DNA of 64,000 bases, from NCBI GenBank assembly GCA_964247055.1, contig OZ176052.1:5456001-5520000 (forward strand). The letters run 5' to 3'. The position numbers and the translations under genes were made by a program. This stretch comes from Paragordius varius. Taxonomy: Eukaryota > Nematomorpha. The notes below the pieces were generated by a model. It did no database searches and was not told the origin of the DNA. It saw only the letters and a list, made by a program, of their open reading frames with translations. Below, piece by piece: positions 13,776 to 24,894 of this stretch (its first letter is position 1; each line of letters starts with the position of its first letter).

Positions 13776-16174
13776 GTAAAATATATTACCTAGTATAGTT
13801 TATACTTGGAAATAGTTGTTTTAGTATACGTGCAAAACTTTTTCTTTTAAAGATGAATACAAATAGATAAAAATTAATAGTGAAAGGATAAATTTTGTAG
13901 TACAAGATGTTTGACATGTATAATGCTTTTAAACTAATTGAAAAATTTGAAAAGTTGATAGACCAATATCTAACTATATTGTGATAAAAAGCGGTATTTT
14001 AAAATAAAAAAATATATCTTTTATGAAAAATTATAAAAACTTAGAATACATTTGTATTTTTGACTATGGTAATTTACTCAATCCATGGTGTATTCTATGG
14101 AAAAATTTTCAAAATTAAACTACGAAAAAAAAATTGAGATCCCTGATAAGCTTTTTTACATAAAATTTATTTCCAGGTTAATTATATTAATTATTGTTAA
14201 AATTAACATTAATTTTATTATAATTATTTTGAATTTATTTTTAATGAAAAAGGTTTAACATATAATTATATATTTTAGGTCATTTTTTTCTTATTTTAAT
14301 AAACAAAAATAAATATTACATGAGCTATTTGACCATTCTTCAAGTTTAACAAGGGTAGATGTGAGAGGTACTCCACTGGCCGGTATCATCTCTGATGTTA
14401 TTATTTCATCTAATGCATTACTTAGCATTGCTTGATCCGTAGAAATAGTTTTCTGAGGTATTTCCATTTTGTGACCCATTAAAAATGCTTCAAACTGTTC
14501 TTGTGATATTTTATTAGCGTTTGTCCCCTTCCAAAGTTGGCTAATAACGTTATCAATGTATGGCATAGTCAAACTTTCCAATCGTTTATTTAGGCCAGAG
14601 TCTGATGCATCCTTTTTTATTATTATTATTACGGTAAAAATTAAATTTATACAGTCAAAACGTCGTAAATATTGACAATTTTTTCAAAAACATGGTAATT
14701 TTTAACCTAAATTTTTTATATATAAGTTTTCGCTTTGGCAATTTAATACGTGTGACCGGCTTTAAATTATTATATTTTTCGTTAAATTATCAAGTTTATG
14801 TTTATAATTTTACTGTACTCTCCCGGTCTTTAGTCGGGGTAAAGAGTTCAGGATGTATGTGTAACATGACAAAATCTTGAAAGCTTTGAAGGCCAAGATT
14901 AGCGTCGCTAATTTCCAAAATTTTAGCGACTTCAGTCAAGCGTTTTTCGCGATCTCGCCGCCGAGTTTCAATCTTTTTAAGCTCCTGCAACAAAGCTTGC
15001 TCCTCTTCAATCTAATTATTAAAACATAAATTTAATACTATAATCGCATCTTTATATACATATATGATCTGGAGATTTTTTAATTTTTACCGGGTAGAAA
15101 AATTAAACTTTATATTTTTTATCATAATAACCTGTTCTGGCGTACGATTCCACAAATTTATTAACTGTTGTTTTCTTCGTTTTTCATAAATGGCATCGAA
15201 ATGAATAATTTTCGATTGATATTCGGTTGGATGGCGAGCCTGTTTAAGTTCCCAAAAATTTAAATGGTCAAAATTATTCCAACTATATAAACCATATTAT
15301 TTGAGAGAGTTTAAAAGCCAGTGCATTAAATATTAAACAATACCTTTTTTATCAATTTTTAAATTTTATCTATAATAATAACATTTACACTAAAATATGT
15401 AAAATAATTAAAATCATACTAATACAGTATATTAAAAATTTGTACGATTAAAAATAAAAGATACTAGTATTTTTACTGTTAATTTTAACAGTAAAATATG
15501 TGTTTTGAAATGCGTAACATATTAAAATTATATAGGGAGTCTCACTTTTTGAAGAGCATTGAATACATCATAGTAGCGTTGTTTAACATCTTCAATGGTT
15601 ATATTTTGAGGAGTGGATCCACATTTGCCAGCTAATTCAAGATCCCATCGATCTACAATCACGGTGAAATTCAAGTTAAATTTTGCGGCCATTTCCAACA
15701 AATAGTTTGTAGATTCGTATGACCAGGTATCACTAATTAAAAATTGGTCATATTCATCTTTGGTATACTTTGGTATGTTGGGGGACTAAATTTAAGTAAT
15801 TATTAAAAAATAAGAAAAAATAGTTAATAAAGAATTAATATTACTTTGCTAAATTTAGCAAAGGGATATGGTTTAATATTTTCCATTTCTTCTTCGCGTT
15901 GCCAATGATATAAACGTAAATTATCAGTTCTTCCATTATGAGTGAAAGGGGCCCAAACCCATCTTCTAACTTTTTTTCGTTTATTAATATCGATTTTTGT
16001 AGTTTTGTAATTAGATTCATCATCGTATTCCGCTTCAAGTATTTGTGGAGCTTCACTGAAAATAACATAAATATTTTACTTATCATCGGTTCTAATTAAT
16101 GAATAAAGTTCTCGGTGCATTCCTTCGGGTCTTTTCCATCTTTTTATTTTATTTTTTGATTCAACTGACTCCAT
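8600..16174 (-). CDS. DMAP1: DNA methyltransferase 1-associated protein 1 (DMAP1/SWC4), 13 exons
   Basis: Nuclear subunit of the NuA4/TIP60 acetyltransferase and SWR1/SRCAP remodelling complexes. Exons (minus): 16174-16080, 16055-15845, 15785-15546, 15239-15132, 15011-14814, 14611-14320, 13740-13627, 13283-13171, 12482-12345, 9946-9866, 9560-9359, 9068-8959, 8851-8600. They encode 717 aa. Family landmarks run in order: KRPEGMHREL (14-23), the SANT/Myb-like region in exons 2-3 (WVWAPFTHNGR, then TWSYESTNYLLEMAAKF and VIVDRWD), RTPEQ with the basic coiled coil (about 214-260), GIKFPDYKAPGVFLRS (513-528), MKLPISLGQKKTKAIEQ (531-547) and DIVLLYELK in exon 13. Human DMAP1 is about 467 aa; the excess is a Ser/Thr-rich linker of about 220 residues (285-503, exons 6-9). 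Intron 1 is only 24 nt. Intron 9 (2.4 kb) holds a nested LINE/mariner. Exon 6 has a purine-rich acceptor and is the least certain join. Confidence 0.9.
10420..11965 (+). mobile_element. mariner-type transposon split by a LINE insertion
   Basis: The left part (10420-10627) matches, in opposite orientation, the 5' part of the copy at 1830-2750 (shared words such as AAACACACACAA and TTTTGTGCCTG). The right part (11288-11965) gives, in broken frames, mariner landmarks: NERHIESYKVICEILLER, a segment like GKKTMLCVWWDQ, ARKHSKTIWLHDN and LKLLRWVFPHPKNPPDLTPS. Between them sits a LINE 3' fragment. The transposase is interrupted several times and is inactive. It lies inside DMAP1 intron 9. Confidence 0.8.
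10628..11287 (+). mobile_element. 5'-truncated RTE-like LINE fragment inserted in mariner
   Basis: The open frame 10642-11283 encodes the post-RT C-terminal region of the LINE family seen whole at 30260-33779. Shared blocks include FVYLGD (FTYLGD in the full copy), [21 protein letters not shown] and GIRPALTYGSETWA, then the RLRLYGH block. A repeat flanks it: CGATTAAAGTGAAAT at about 10612 and CGATAAAGTGCAAAA at about 11288. These are about 15 bp with two or three differences, as expected for an old target-site duplication. It is 5'-truncated, typical of target-primed reverse transcription. Confidence 0.8.
13741..13772. repeat. (TA)n microsatellite
   Basis: About 15 TA units directly upstream (in gene sense) of DMAP1 exon 7. 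The final TATAG of the run serves as the acceptor end. Confidence 0.85.
16056..16079 (-). other. 24-nt intron, DMAP1 intron 1
   Basis: Removing the 24 nt (GTAAAA at the 5' end, TTTTCAG at the 3' end) joins RTDD to NEAPQ in frame and restores the DMAP1 N-terminal region. Without removal the frame is lost. It is one of a set of introns of 22-33 nt in this window. Confidence 0.85.
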
Positions 16175-16430
16175 GTGGTTTAACAGCTTCTGATTTTATA
16201 ATCGCATGCAAAAAGTATGTATGTTATAAGATAGCATCAATGCAAATATAATAAAAGATGGGCTAGATTGTCTAAGTCTCAAACAAATATTTATTATATT
16301 AATAATAACGCATTACCCAAGATAATGTTTGGCTTTATGAAATTACAACACTTAATGCTATCTCTAACCCGAATAATTTAATGTTGGATTAATGGATTTC
16401 GTCGTTTTTTAGAAAATGACAACCTATGTC

Positions 16431-19400
16431 TAGTGCCGTACCGGGTATTTTTGGCGCTGTGGGCATAAAATCTTCTAAGCGCCCTGATTCTCTTTTAAAA
16501 GCCAATCTTAAATTGAAAAACACATCTTTGTAAAGGTAAAAGTAACAGAGTTTTAGGCTCTACATCTTTTCGGCATAGGAATAACATCCTACAATTAAAA
16601 TTTAGTTAAAATCTCTATTTTAAATTTCGCCTCTATATTCAAAATTATTTCTTAGATCATAATTTTGGATAAAATTTGATGTCGAATGAAAATTTAAATT
16701 TAGAGTTTACATATCTCAGACTAGAGAATCGCTTTTCCATTTCATGTGTCAATTTATATAATATGTGTTTCATAACCCGATTTACTTTTTGTAAAAAGAA
16801 TCACTCCATTTTTTAGCACGGATCGATATGAACAGAAACATCCCAGTTTTCAACATAATTTTAGCTTTTTCTATGGCCTCGCAACAATTATTAATAGCTA
16901 AGGATTCAAAATCCCTAAATGCTTCATTAAAATTAATTTTAGGATCTTGCAATCTATGTTAAACCCTATCTATTCTAAGTTTGGTACATAAAAACAACAT
17001 TGTCAAAAAATTGATATAAAAACTCTGAATTAAAATGGATGCCTCACTTCTTGTTTCATGTATTTTAAGTATTTTTACTTTAATCTAATAGCTTTATCAA
17101 ATCATCTCCTCCCTCAATTGCATTAACAGCTTAACTCTAGTGCTGGGTTTCAGACTCTCACTTAACAATTTTTTACCAAATTTTAGGTCCCTAGATAGTT
17201 AAACGTGCATTAAAATAATAAACATTATTAATTATTTCCAAAACAGGTCACTACAATAACATCTTGTTTTGCTACTTCTATTGAATTTTAGGAATGATTG
17301 TAAAATTCTTTGTTGAAAGCCTGAAATGTGACCCGACATCACAAGTGCATTATCACAGCATTGATACTTAATTTGATAACATAATATTATCCATATATGT
17401 TTTTTGTCTTATTAAGTGACATAGCATCTTTGTTAATAACTAAAAACCCAAAGATTCTTTTATGTCAACTTTCTTTTTCTCATAATCAAACAAACCTGAC
17501 AACTTGAGAAATTTGTTCTCAGTGAGCTATATCCGGCGTTGAATCTATATGTCCATAATATTTACTTTTTGTATGCCATCGATCAATTTAGCTTTAACTG
17601 GTTAGGCCAAAAGATGTATAAACTCGTTTGGAATTTTAAATTAAGCATAGGATAAGTTAGGAGATTCAAGGTTTTTCATGTGATCCCCATTACACATACA
17701 AAATCCGAGATTATAAAAATCTTGATGTATCTGATAAAAAAATGTATCAATATTAAAGTGCTTTTAGTTTTGCTCCTTACGAGTAATATAAGATAGTTAT
17801 TTACACTTTTGTGCAAACTAGTCCATGTCAAAAAATGGCAAATTTTTGTTTTTTATAAATTTTTTCATGAAAACTAAATGCATTTTAAAAAATATCATTA
17901 AATATATCATAAACTACTTATAAAAAACATTATATTTATAATATTTTAATTTTTATAAGTGAAGTCCGAGAGTCCCAATTGCTCTTCTAAAACAGGATAT
18001 TTTTAAAATAAACAGAAAAAAGCCGAATTTCGCTATAAAATTTCAAATACATGCTAAATTTAAAAAAAATATATTTTAAAATGCATAATTTCAGAAAGAT
18101 TCAATTTTTAGCACACCTTTGTTGAAGCCTATTTTACATAAGCATGATGAAAACGGCATAAAAACGCTTTAGATAGATGTTAAAAGAAATTTTCTACATA
18201 ATTTGATGCTAAACATCCTATCGCTTCAGAATTTTAATGTAAAGGATCGTTAACTTTATTTTGCTGATGTTTTTTATAAAAACACAATTTATATTTGACA
18301 TAATTTTGAAAATAAACTAATAGTTTAATCAAAATTCTGAGATAATAGAAATGTTCATCAAAATAAAATTATATAATAAAAGTGTTTTTATAATACCTAA
18401 AAGTGTAACGGTTTCATCATGACTAATAAAAGGATGAAGAACGCATCAACAAAATTTTGCTAAAAATTAAATTTTTTTAAAAAAATTATGCATTTTGTAA
18501 AAGATATTTTTTTATATCAAAATTTAGCATATATTTAAAAATTATCGCGCAATCACGGCATTTTTGTTTTTCTTTTAAAAAATTAGCCCGTTAGGATAGC
18601 AAAAGATTTTTGGGACTTTTGGAGCCTACATCAAAAAATTAAAAATTGAAAAAACTTTTTATAAGTAGTTTATGATAATAGTGATATTTATGGAATGAAG
18701 CATTTTGCTTTCATCAAAAAAAATTATTTTAAGAAATTCAAATTTTACCATTTTTAGATATGTAGCACTTGCCAAGAAAGTGTAATAGCGCTTAAAATTA
18801 CTTTTGGCGTGTTTGTAGTTTTCTCCCTTGTTTATAATCAATAACTAGAACTTCAGGTGTATTTATATCATTTTATTATTATTATTATTATTATTAAGGG
18901 CACCGTTATGTTTGTGTAGCACACACTTTTTTCAATGTTATGGACAGAATTTATTTTCGTTAAATAAGAATTTAAGCCATTCTCATTTTAGTAGTTTTAT
19001 TATCTTCCTGAATATCTCGTTTCAGAGTTTGGGCAATGATATCTGATAAAAATGAAATTAATTATAAAAAATACAAGTATAATAATAAAAAAACTTACCT
19101 CGTTAGATATGGAATGATATTTTCGGTTTTATTTTAAATAAAATATGATTAAAAGAAAAATGGATTTATATATTTAAGATTAAGAGATCAGGTTAATTTG
19201 AACAGACTTAAAAGTGTAATAATTCAATTAAAGGCAGTAAAAAAATGAACAATACAATCTAGCGTGAAAAGGAAATATTTTAAGCAAAAAAATAAGTTTG
19301 AACATGTTTGAAGGGATACCTAGAAAGTTGTTTTTTGCATGATGTTTGCTCTTGATCTCATTTATATGCTTTTTACATTATTTAAGCGATTATTTAAAAT

Positions 19401-19563
19401 TTATATAAAAAACATAAATAGGCGCCCCTATTCCACATGTTTGGAGAATACTTTGAAGTTATTATTTTTATAGAATTATATTTGTATAAAAAATGATAAA
19501 TAGGCGCCCTAAATAACGGCGCCCGGGCATGATGTCCCTCTTGCCTCCCTCGGAAGGCCACTG
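16431..19563 (-). mobile_element. hAT transposon, ZMYM/TTF-type, old and interrupted
   Basis: The ends carry GC-rich hAT-like termini unlike the AT-rich surroundings. The left end is TAGTGCCGTACCGGGTATTT; the right end, read inward, is CAGTGGCCTTCCG followed by a CCCGGGCGCC block. The minus strand gives decayed transposase blocks: DSTPDIAH.EQISQVVRFV (about 17480-17560) and CDNALVMSGHISGFQQRI (about 17290-17390). Both match the TTF/ZMYM1-like hAT family (VDSTPDISH..., CYDNA..MSG...). Many breaks are present. A fold-back element (17829-18757) has inserted into it. No convincing 8-bp target duplication remains. Confidence 0.7.
17829..18757. repeat. Inverted-repeat (fold-back) element, about 0.93 kb
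   Basis: Two imperfect inverted arms of about 430-460 bp meet near 18290. Matching blocks, left against reverse complement of right, include TCATAAACTACTTATAAAAA, the AGTCCC block, ATGCTAAATTT, AAAATGCATAATTT, TTTTTAGCA and CATGATGAAAAC-like. No coding frame was seen. A third, single-arm copy lies at about 22750-22985. It is a plausible non-autonomous DNA element. Confidence 0.8.
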
Positions 19564-19950
19564 CCTGCTGCTAAACCTATTTTTTTACTTCCGACAAAAC
19601 ATTGATTGAGGGGAAACGAATCTTTTTAGCCACAATGTGCGGTTTAAAAACATTAATTTCAAAGTCTTAAATGTGTCTATAAAATAGATCGCAAAATCCC
19701 GGCTTTTATGATTACTTCGTAAAAATTAAACCTGCTCATATACACTGCGCATAAAATCGGGGGATATAAGAAATATCTTGATGACATACATAATTTTGAT
19801 AGAAATATGAGGATAATTGTGGTGCTTATATTTTTGGAACTTACGAGTGAATTAAAAATATTATTTGTATTTTGTGGTAACTGCTCTATATCAGAAAATG
19901 GCAAGAGCGGACATTATGTTTGATCAAATTTTTTGGAAAAAGCTATATGG
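19564..19950. other. Short repeat-rich gap
   Basis: AT-rich sequence between two hAT elements. No gene was seen. The last eight bases (19943-19950) are the target duplication of the next element. Confidence 0.5.
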
Positions 19951-22687
19951 CAGGGGTGGCCACACTTTTTTTGTCGCGAGCTTTTTTTTTGGCTTTTTTG
20001 TTAAAAAAAGAGTTCGCGGTCACCTAGAAATATTTATCAAAAAAACTCAATCAACACTTTAAATGATGTATATACCTGCTTTACAGATTAGAGTGACTTG
20101 TTTAAACCATTTTAAAATTGTAATTTTTTTATCTATCAACCAAATACAAAAATAATTTTAATTAAAAGACAACGGGTTATTAACTACCTTAATTTTTTAA
20201 CCAACATAAAACACTTCAAAATATTTATTTATTAAATTTATATTATATGAAATTTTACAATATAAAGATTTAAACAATGCATTTGAAATTACAGGGGAGA
20301 ATACATTATGGTACAAAAAATAAAAGAAATAAAAAATAGCATTCCAATTTAGAACCATAATTTGAACATAAATAAGAGTACATTAAAATTGTATCAATTT
20401 TAATTCTATCCACATATTTTTTAGTAAATCGGCTTTTTCCTAAGCGAAAATACAACTCGATAAACATCCATATTTAATAAAGAAAAAAATATTTAAAACG
20501 CCCGACTGCGAAAAAACTCAGAAAGTTTATCTATAGGTTCAAATGAAGTCAAAGCAATTCTCAAACATGATTCTAAATGTTTATTAGTTAATTGTGACCT
20601 CTGTTTAGTTTTGATAGCATTCATAATTGAAAAAGCCGATTCACATAAATATGTGGATCCAAAAAAAGAATTGAATAATGCAGCGGTTTTCCAAATATGG
20701 GGGTATTTATCTTTATTTATAAATTTATATATATCTGATCCTAATGATTTTAGATGGATATCGCATTTAACATTTATTAATTCCTCTTCCAACTCTGCTA
20801 AATTTGGTACACCAAGAAAGTGGCTGAGTTTTTGAGCAATATATTCAACATTTTTATTATTATTAAATGGGCATGATAAAAAAATAGCGATGTCTTCAAG
20901 TTTATTTATAGATGAAAATCGTTTTTCAAAATCATTAATAAGCAGACCAATATCATCTGCATATTTTTCAAAAGAGAGATTCTCTATTTTTTCAGACACC
21001 GCTGCCAGATTAAAAAAATGTTTTAAATCTCGGTTTTTTAACTGTGTTTCTACTACTGTTAGTGTTTCCTTAAAAGATTTTAAAGCACCCATCATATCCA
21101 TTATTGTTTTATCTTTTCCTTGTAATTGGATGTTTAATTTATGCAATTTTTCCGTGATATCGCATAAAAATGCAAGATCAAGCAGCCAATCTTGATTTTT
21201 CAATTCAGGGTATGAAAATTTAGAATTCTCTAAAAAAATTTCTATTTGTGGTAAAAGTTGCCTAAATCTAATTAAAAATGCGGCACGACTCAACCACCTT
21301 ACATCAGTATGTAATAAAAGTTCTCCATATTCCACGCCGCACTCATTTAACAAAATTCGAAATTGGCGGCGGGACAAGCTTTTTGTTCGAATGGCGTTAA
21401 CAATTTTAAAACAGGGGTTCATTACATGATGGTATTTTAAAATTTTTGAACATAAAACTTGATTATGGATTATACAATGGTAATCAATGAACTTGGGAAA
21501 TGCACTGTGATTTTTACATAAAGCGATAAAGCCGTTGTTAACGCCAATCATAGCTGGAGCGCCATCAGTAGTTATAGATGCGAGTTTTACGATGGGAAGT
21601 TTCGTATCTGTGATAAATTTATAAAAAGAATCAAAAATATCCTGCCCTCTGGTTCGTTCGTGGAGAGGTATTATAGTTAATATTTCCTCCTTTGCAGATA
21701 AATCACTAAATATCATACGAATAAAAATGCATAATTGGGCGATTCCAACATAATCGGTGGACTCATCGAGTTGCAAGGAAAAAAAATACAGTTATTAATA
21801 TTTTCATGTAAAATTTCATCAAGATTATTACTAATATCTTCAGCCCTGCGCATAACGGTATTTCTCGATAAGCTTATGCTTTTAATAGCTGTCATAATAT
21901 TATTTTTGTTATCAAAATTTTCAAATAAAATATCACAAGCGCTAATAAAGGCTTCTTTAAATATATCACCATCTTGGAATGGCTTATTGTTCCGAATGAG
22001 TATTTTCGCTACCTTGAATGAAGCAATCGTAGCATTTTTATAGTCTTTGTTGTATTTAAGTATGCTATTTTGTGAGGCGGATAAATGTTCTTTTAATTCC
22101 TTTACTTTAATGTTGCGTTCTTGAGTTTGTAAGGGGTAGTTTTTGGAGTAATGTGGATGCAGAGATCTATAATGTCTTTCAATATTTGACTTTTTGGGCA
22201 AAGCAACAGTACTATTGCATTTTAGACAGGTGCATGTTTCATTTATCATAATAAAAAAGTATTCATGCTCCCAATCTTTCTTGTATCTTTACAACTTTTT
22301 TTGGTTCATTCTAAAATATAAGTTTTAAAAACCTACTTTTGGTGTATCAAATCAAATCTAACTTCACGATTATGCTTCTGATTTATGAATAAGCTTTGCT
22401 CAAAGTTTTGATATATTCAAGGGAAATGACTGATTTTAAGTTTTAATGCAAATGCTCCAAAACATATGAATTATAATTAATAAAATAATTTTTTACACCC
22501 TTGTCTTAGACGTTTTTTTTTAATTTAAACCGTATTTTTTTGTATTTTAAATTTAAATTCGCTCAGAAGTAGCCAACTATCCGAAAAAAATCAATAAAAT
22601 TTTTTTAAAAAAAATATTTTCAGGCGGTCACTTTTTGAGTTGTCGCGGTCACGAAAGTGACCGCGGTCACCTCGTTGGCCACCCCTG
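19951..22687 (-). mobile_element. Young hAT transposon, ZBED/GTF2IRD2-like, 2737 bp
   Basis: The ends are a perfect 12-bp terminal inverted repeat (CAGGGGTGGCCA / TGGCCACCCCTG). They are flanked by a perfect 8-bp target duplication, CTATATGG, at 19943-19950 and 22688-22695, diagnostic of hAT. The minus strand encodes one transposase over 22309-20493. It starts with a BED-type finger region (DWEHEYFFI...CLKCNSTVALPKKSN...HYRSLHP), then the DDE core (LDESTDYVG, TTDGAPAMIG, CIIHNQVLCSK, DVRWLSRAAFL) and the C-terminal dimerisation region (FNSFFGSTYLCESAFS). I see two breaks: an in-frame TAA seven codons after the ATG at 22309, and a single frame shift near 21776-21790. Subterminal GCGGTCAC repeats lie inside the right end. 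Confidence 0.93.
20493..22309 (-). pseudogene. hAT transposase gene with two disruptions
   Basis: Two overlapping open frames cover the whole family length: 22249-21713 (N-terminal part) and 21776-20493 (catalytic part and dimerisation region). The family motif normally preceding the first methionine (DWEHEYFFI) is still readable upstream. An ATG at 22309 opens the same frame but meets TAA at codon 7. The frame changes once where LDESTDYVG begins. Everything else reads through, so inactivation is recent. It acts, when intact, as a cut-and-paste transposase in the nucleus. Confidence 0.9.
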
Positions 22688-22749
22688 CTATATGGTATAT
22701 GCTATATGCCATTTAAAATGCAAAACAATATTTTTAAATATTTAATTTT

Positions 22750-22985
22750 AAATTGTGGGCTCCGAAAGTCCCAAATATTTTTGATTATAAAATGGGTCAA
22801 TTGAAATAAACGTATATATCGAGATTTTGCCGAAAAATTTATATAGTATAGGATAGATTTTAAAAATTTTTACCTTAATTTTGTTGAAGCTTACTTCATC
22901 ATATTTGGACCTATGATGGAAACGGAAACGGCATAAAAATGCCTTAAGATATTTCTTTGCCATAACTTCTAAATTCCAGCCGTTT
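22750..22985. repeat. Single arm of the 17.8-kb fold-back family
   Basis: It shares with the arms at 17829-18757 the block GGCTCC(A/G)AAAGTCCCAAA, then a TTTTGTTGAAGC block and the GATGGAAACGG...GGCATAAAAA block in the same order. Non-coding. It abuts the mariner fossil to the right. Confidence 0.65.
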
Positions 22986-22989
22986 TTCG

Positions 22990-23560
22990 ATCAATTCATG
23001 ATTTATTCTTTTATTGACCTAAGAGATGTGTATCGGTTTCCCCAGTTTCACAAGCTTTTAATACACAATATCGCTCTGGTCAGACACAAAGCACGGTTTT
23101 CTTGCCGAAGCTTGGTATTGATGTTGATAGACCGGCTTTCCAATGGAAAAACCACGATTTTTCCGCTTTGGCTTTACAAAATAAAGTCATTAAAAACCCA
23201 TCCCAATTCGATGGAAAAATTATTTATTTGACGTTAAAGGAGAATTTTTCAAGTGACTTTGTTTTGATTAGACGTTCTTTCAAATTGTATGGGACCCATT
23301 TACCAGTTTTTTGGTTTTTTGGATACATGTAATGTTTGAATCAATTGATAATTATCTATGACTCATGTTTCGCGTTTTCACATTTGTGTTGTCCATCAGA
23401 GGCGGTACACTCTTTTACATAAAACCACATTTAATATTTCAAAACAATGTTTCATGCGTTAGAGATATTTTTTATGGCAATCACAAAATTTGACATGACT
23501 AAACGATATGTTAGATGAACAATACTATTTCTGTCTGATCACTTTCTGCCGGCATCTTTT
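22990..23560 (-). mobile_element. mariner-type transposon, decayed
   Basis: On the minus strand, broken frames give YPKNQKTGKWVPYNLKER (family WVPYELTER), a segment like KSWFFHWKAGLSTSIPS (family KKSWVDPGQPSTSTP) and FGKKTVLCV. An N-terminal HETLF block lies at the right end. The C-terminal third appears to be missing. Related to the copies at 1830 and 10420. Confidence 0.75.
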
Positions 23561-24890
23561 CTTATAAGTTAAACTGATAAAACTTATGATTATTTGAATA
23601 AATATTTCTTTTTTTAAATTTATATTGCCCTCTCTATTGGAAAACTGTTTCAAAACCAGAGTTTTTGGGTATTTTTTTTAATAAACCTATTTTTTAATGG
23701 CGGGGGTCAATTAAGAAGCTAAATAAACCATTAATGAACATAAATTTTTAATTGTGCCTAAACGTCTGAGTTTGCGAACTTCTCCATTTTTATAAATATA
23801 TTAGCTGTTCCCGCCGCTTAGAATTAAAGAACACCATCATCAGTAAAGCGATAATGTTATTCGGCAATAACTACAATAAAATATACAATGAATGATATAA
23901 AAAAAGTGTTAAAGTAATTTTTGTCATTAAACAAGAAAATTTTAAAACTATAAGTCAGATTTCTGAAATTTGGAAACCAAGTTATTTTAAATGGTGGCGT
24001 TTACACCAGTAACCATATAAATGTCTTATAATTTAGGCGAATTAGATAAGTCACGTTATTGATTATTTTAGGACATGCCCTACCCAGCTTCTAATTTTTG
24101 CATTTATAAGTAATATATAAATTCTTTGATCCATATGGTCTAATAACTTGGGGGAAAACTTGCTTTAATTTATTTTTAACTTGATTTTTATGCAAATATC
24201 ATTAAAGGACCGCAAAATGCAGGGGCTTAACAAAAAGGTGGACTGAAAATGTGCCCGCATTGATAAAAAAATAAAAAATATTTTATTTTAACATTTTATA
24301 ACCTTTTGAGGTATCCCAGGTATCTTAAAAGATAGCATTATCTGAAAATCTGCCTTTTTAAGACTATTAAGGCGCATGATAAATAATTTTTATAAAAAAA
24401 ATTTTTTGCCGTCATTTTTTTCCTTTTAAAAATTTTTAATTCATAAATAAAACAGGATAAATATATATTATGGTTATAAAATATAAATAATTAACTTGGA
24501 ATGCTTTTAAATAACATACCACTAAATTCTAACATTTATTGATTTTAATATCAGCTAGTTCAATCATGTTTTGCATATAAAATTTGGGGATCTACAAGTA
24601 ATTTGTAATAAATCTTAGTTTTTATCTAATACAGAAGAAGAGGGCTTGTTTATTTTATCTTAACCAAAATAACTTTCAAAACGGTAGTTTGCTTATGTCT
24701 TTAAGCTGCGGAGTAGAAAACTACCCCAAAATGTTATTGCGTACAAAAAAATGAAAATGTATTGAAGTTTTAATGTTCCATGTTATTCTAAATTTTTTTA
24801 TAACACAATGTTTGGGCTTTTCTCGTTTTTCACGGAATGGGGCTTAACTTTTATGGGATTCGAAAAAGTGGTCAGACCCCTATTAAATTG
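23561..24890. other. AT-rich stretch with no gene seen
   Basis: No coding exons or recognised elements. The right part grades into the satellite-like array. Confidence 0.4.
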
Positions 24891-24894
24891 ATAA

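Noticed and set aside
16423-19571. 8-bp target duplication for the old hAT (CCTATGTC / CCTGCTGC)
   Set aside because: Only about half of the positions agree, which is not convincing.
20611-21195. Plus-strand open frames within the young hAT
   Set aside because: Antisense shadows of the transposase.
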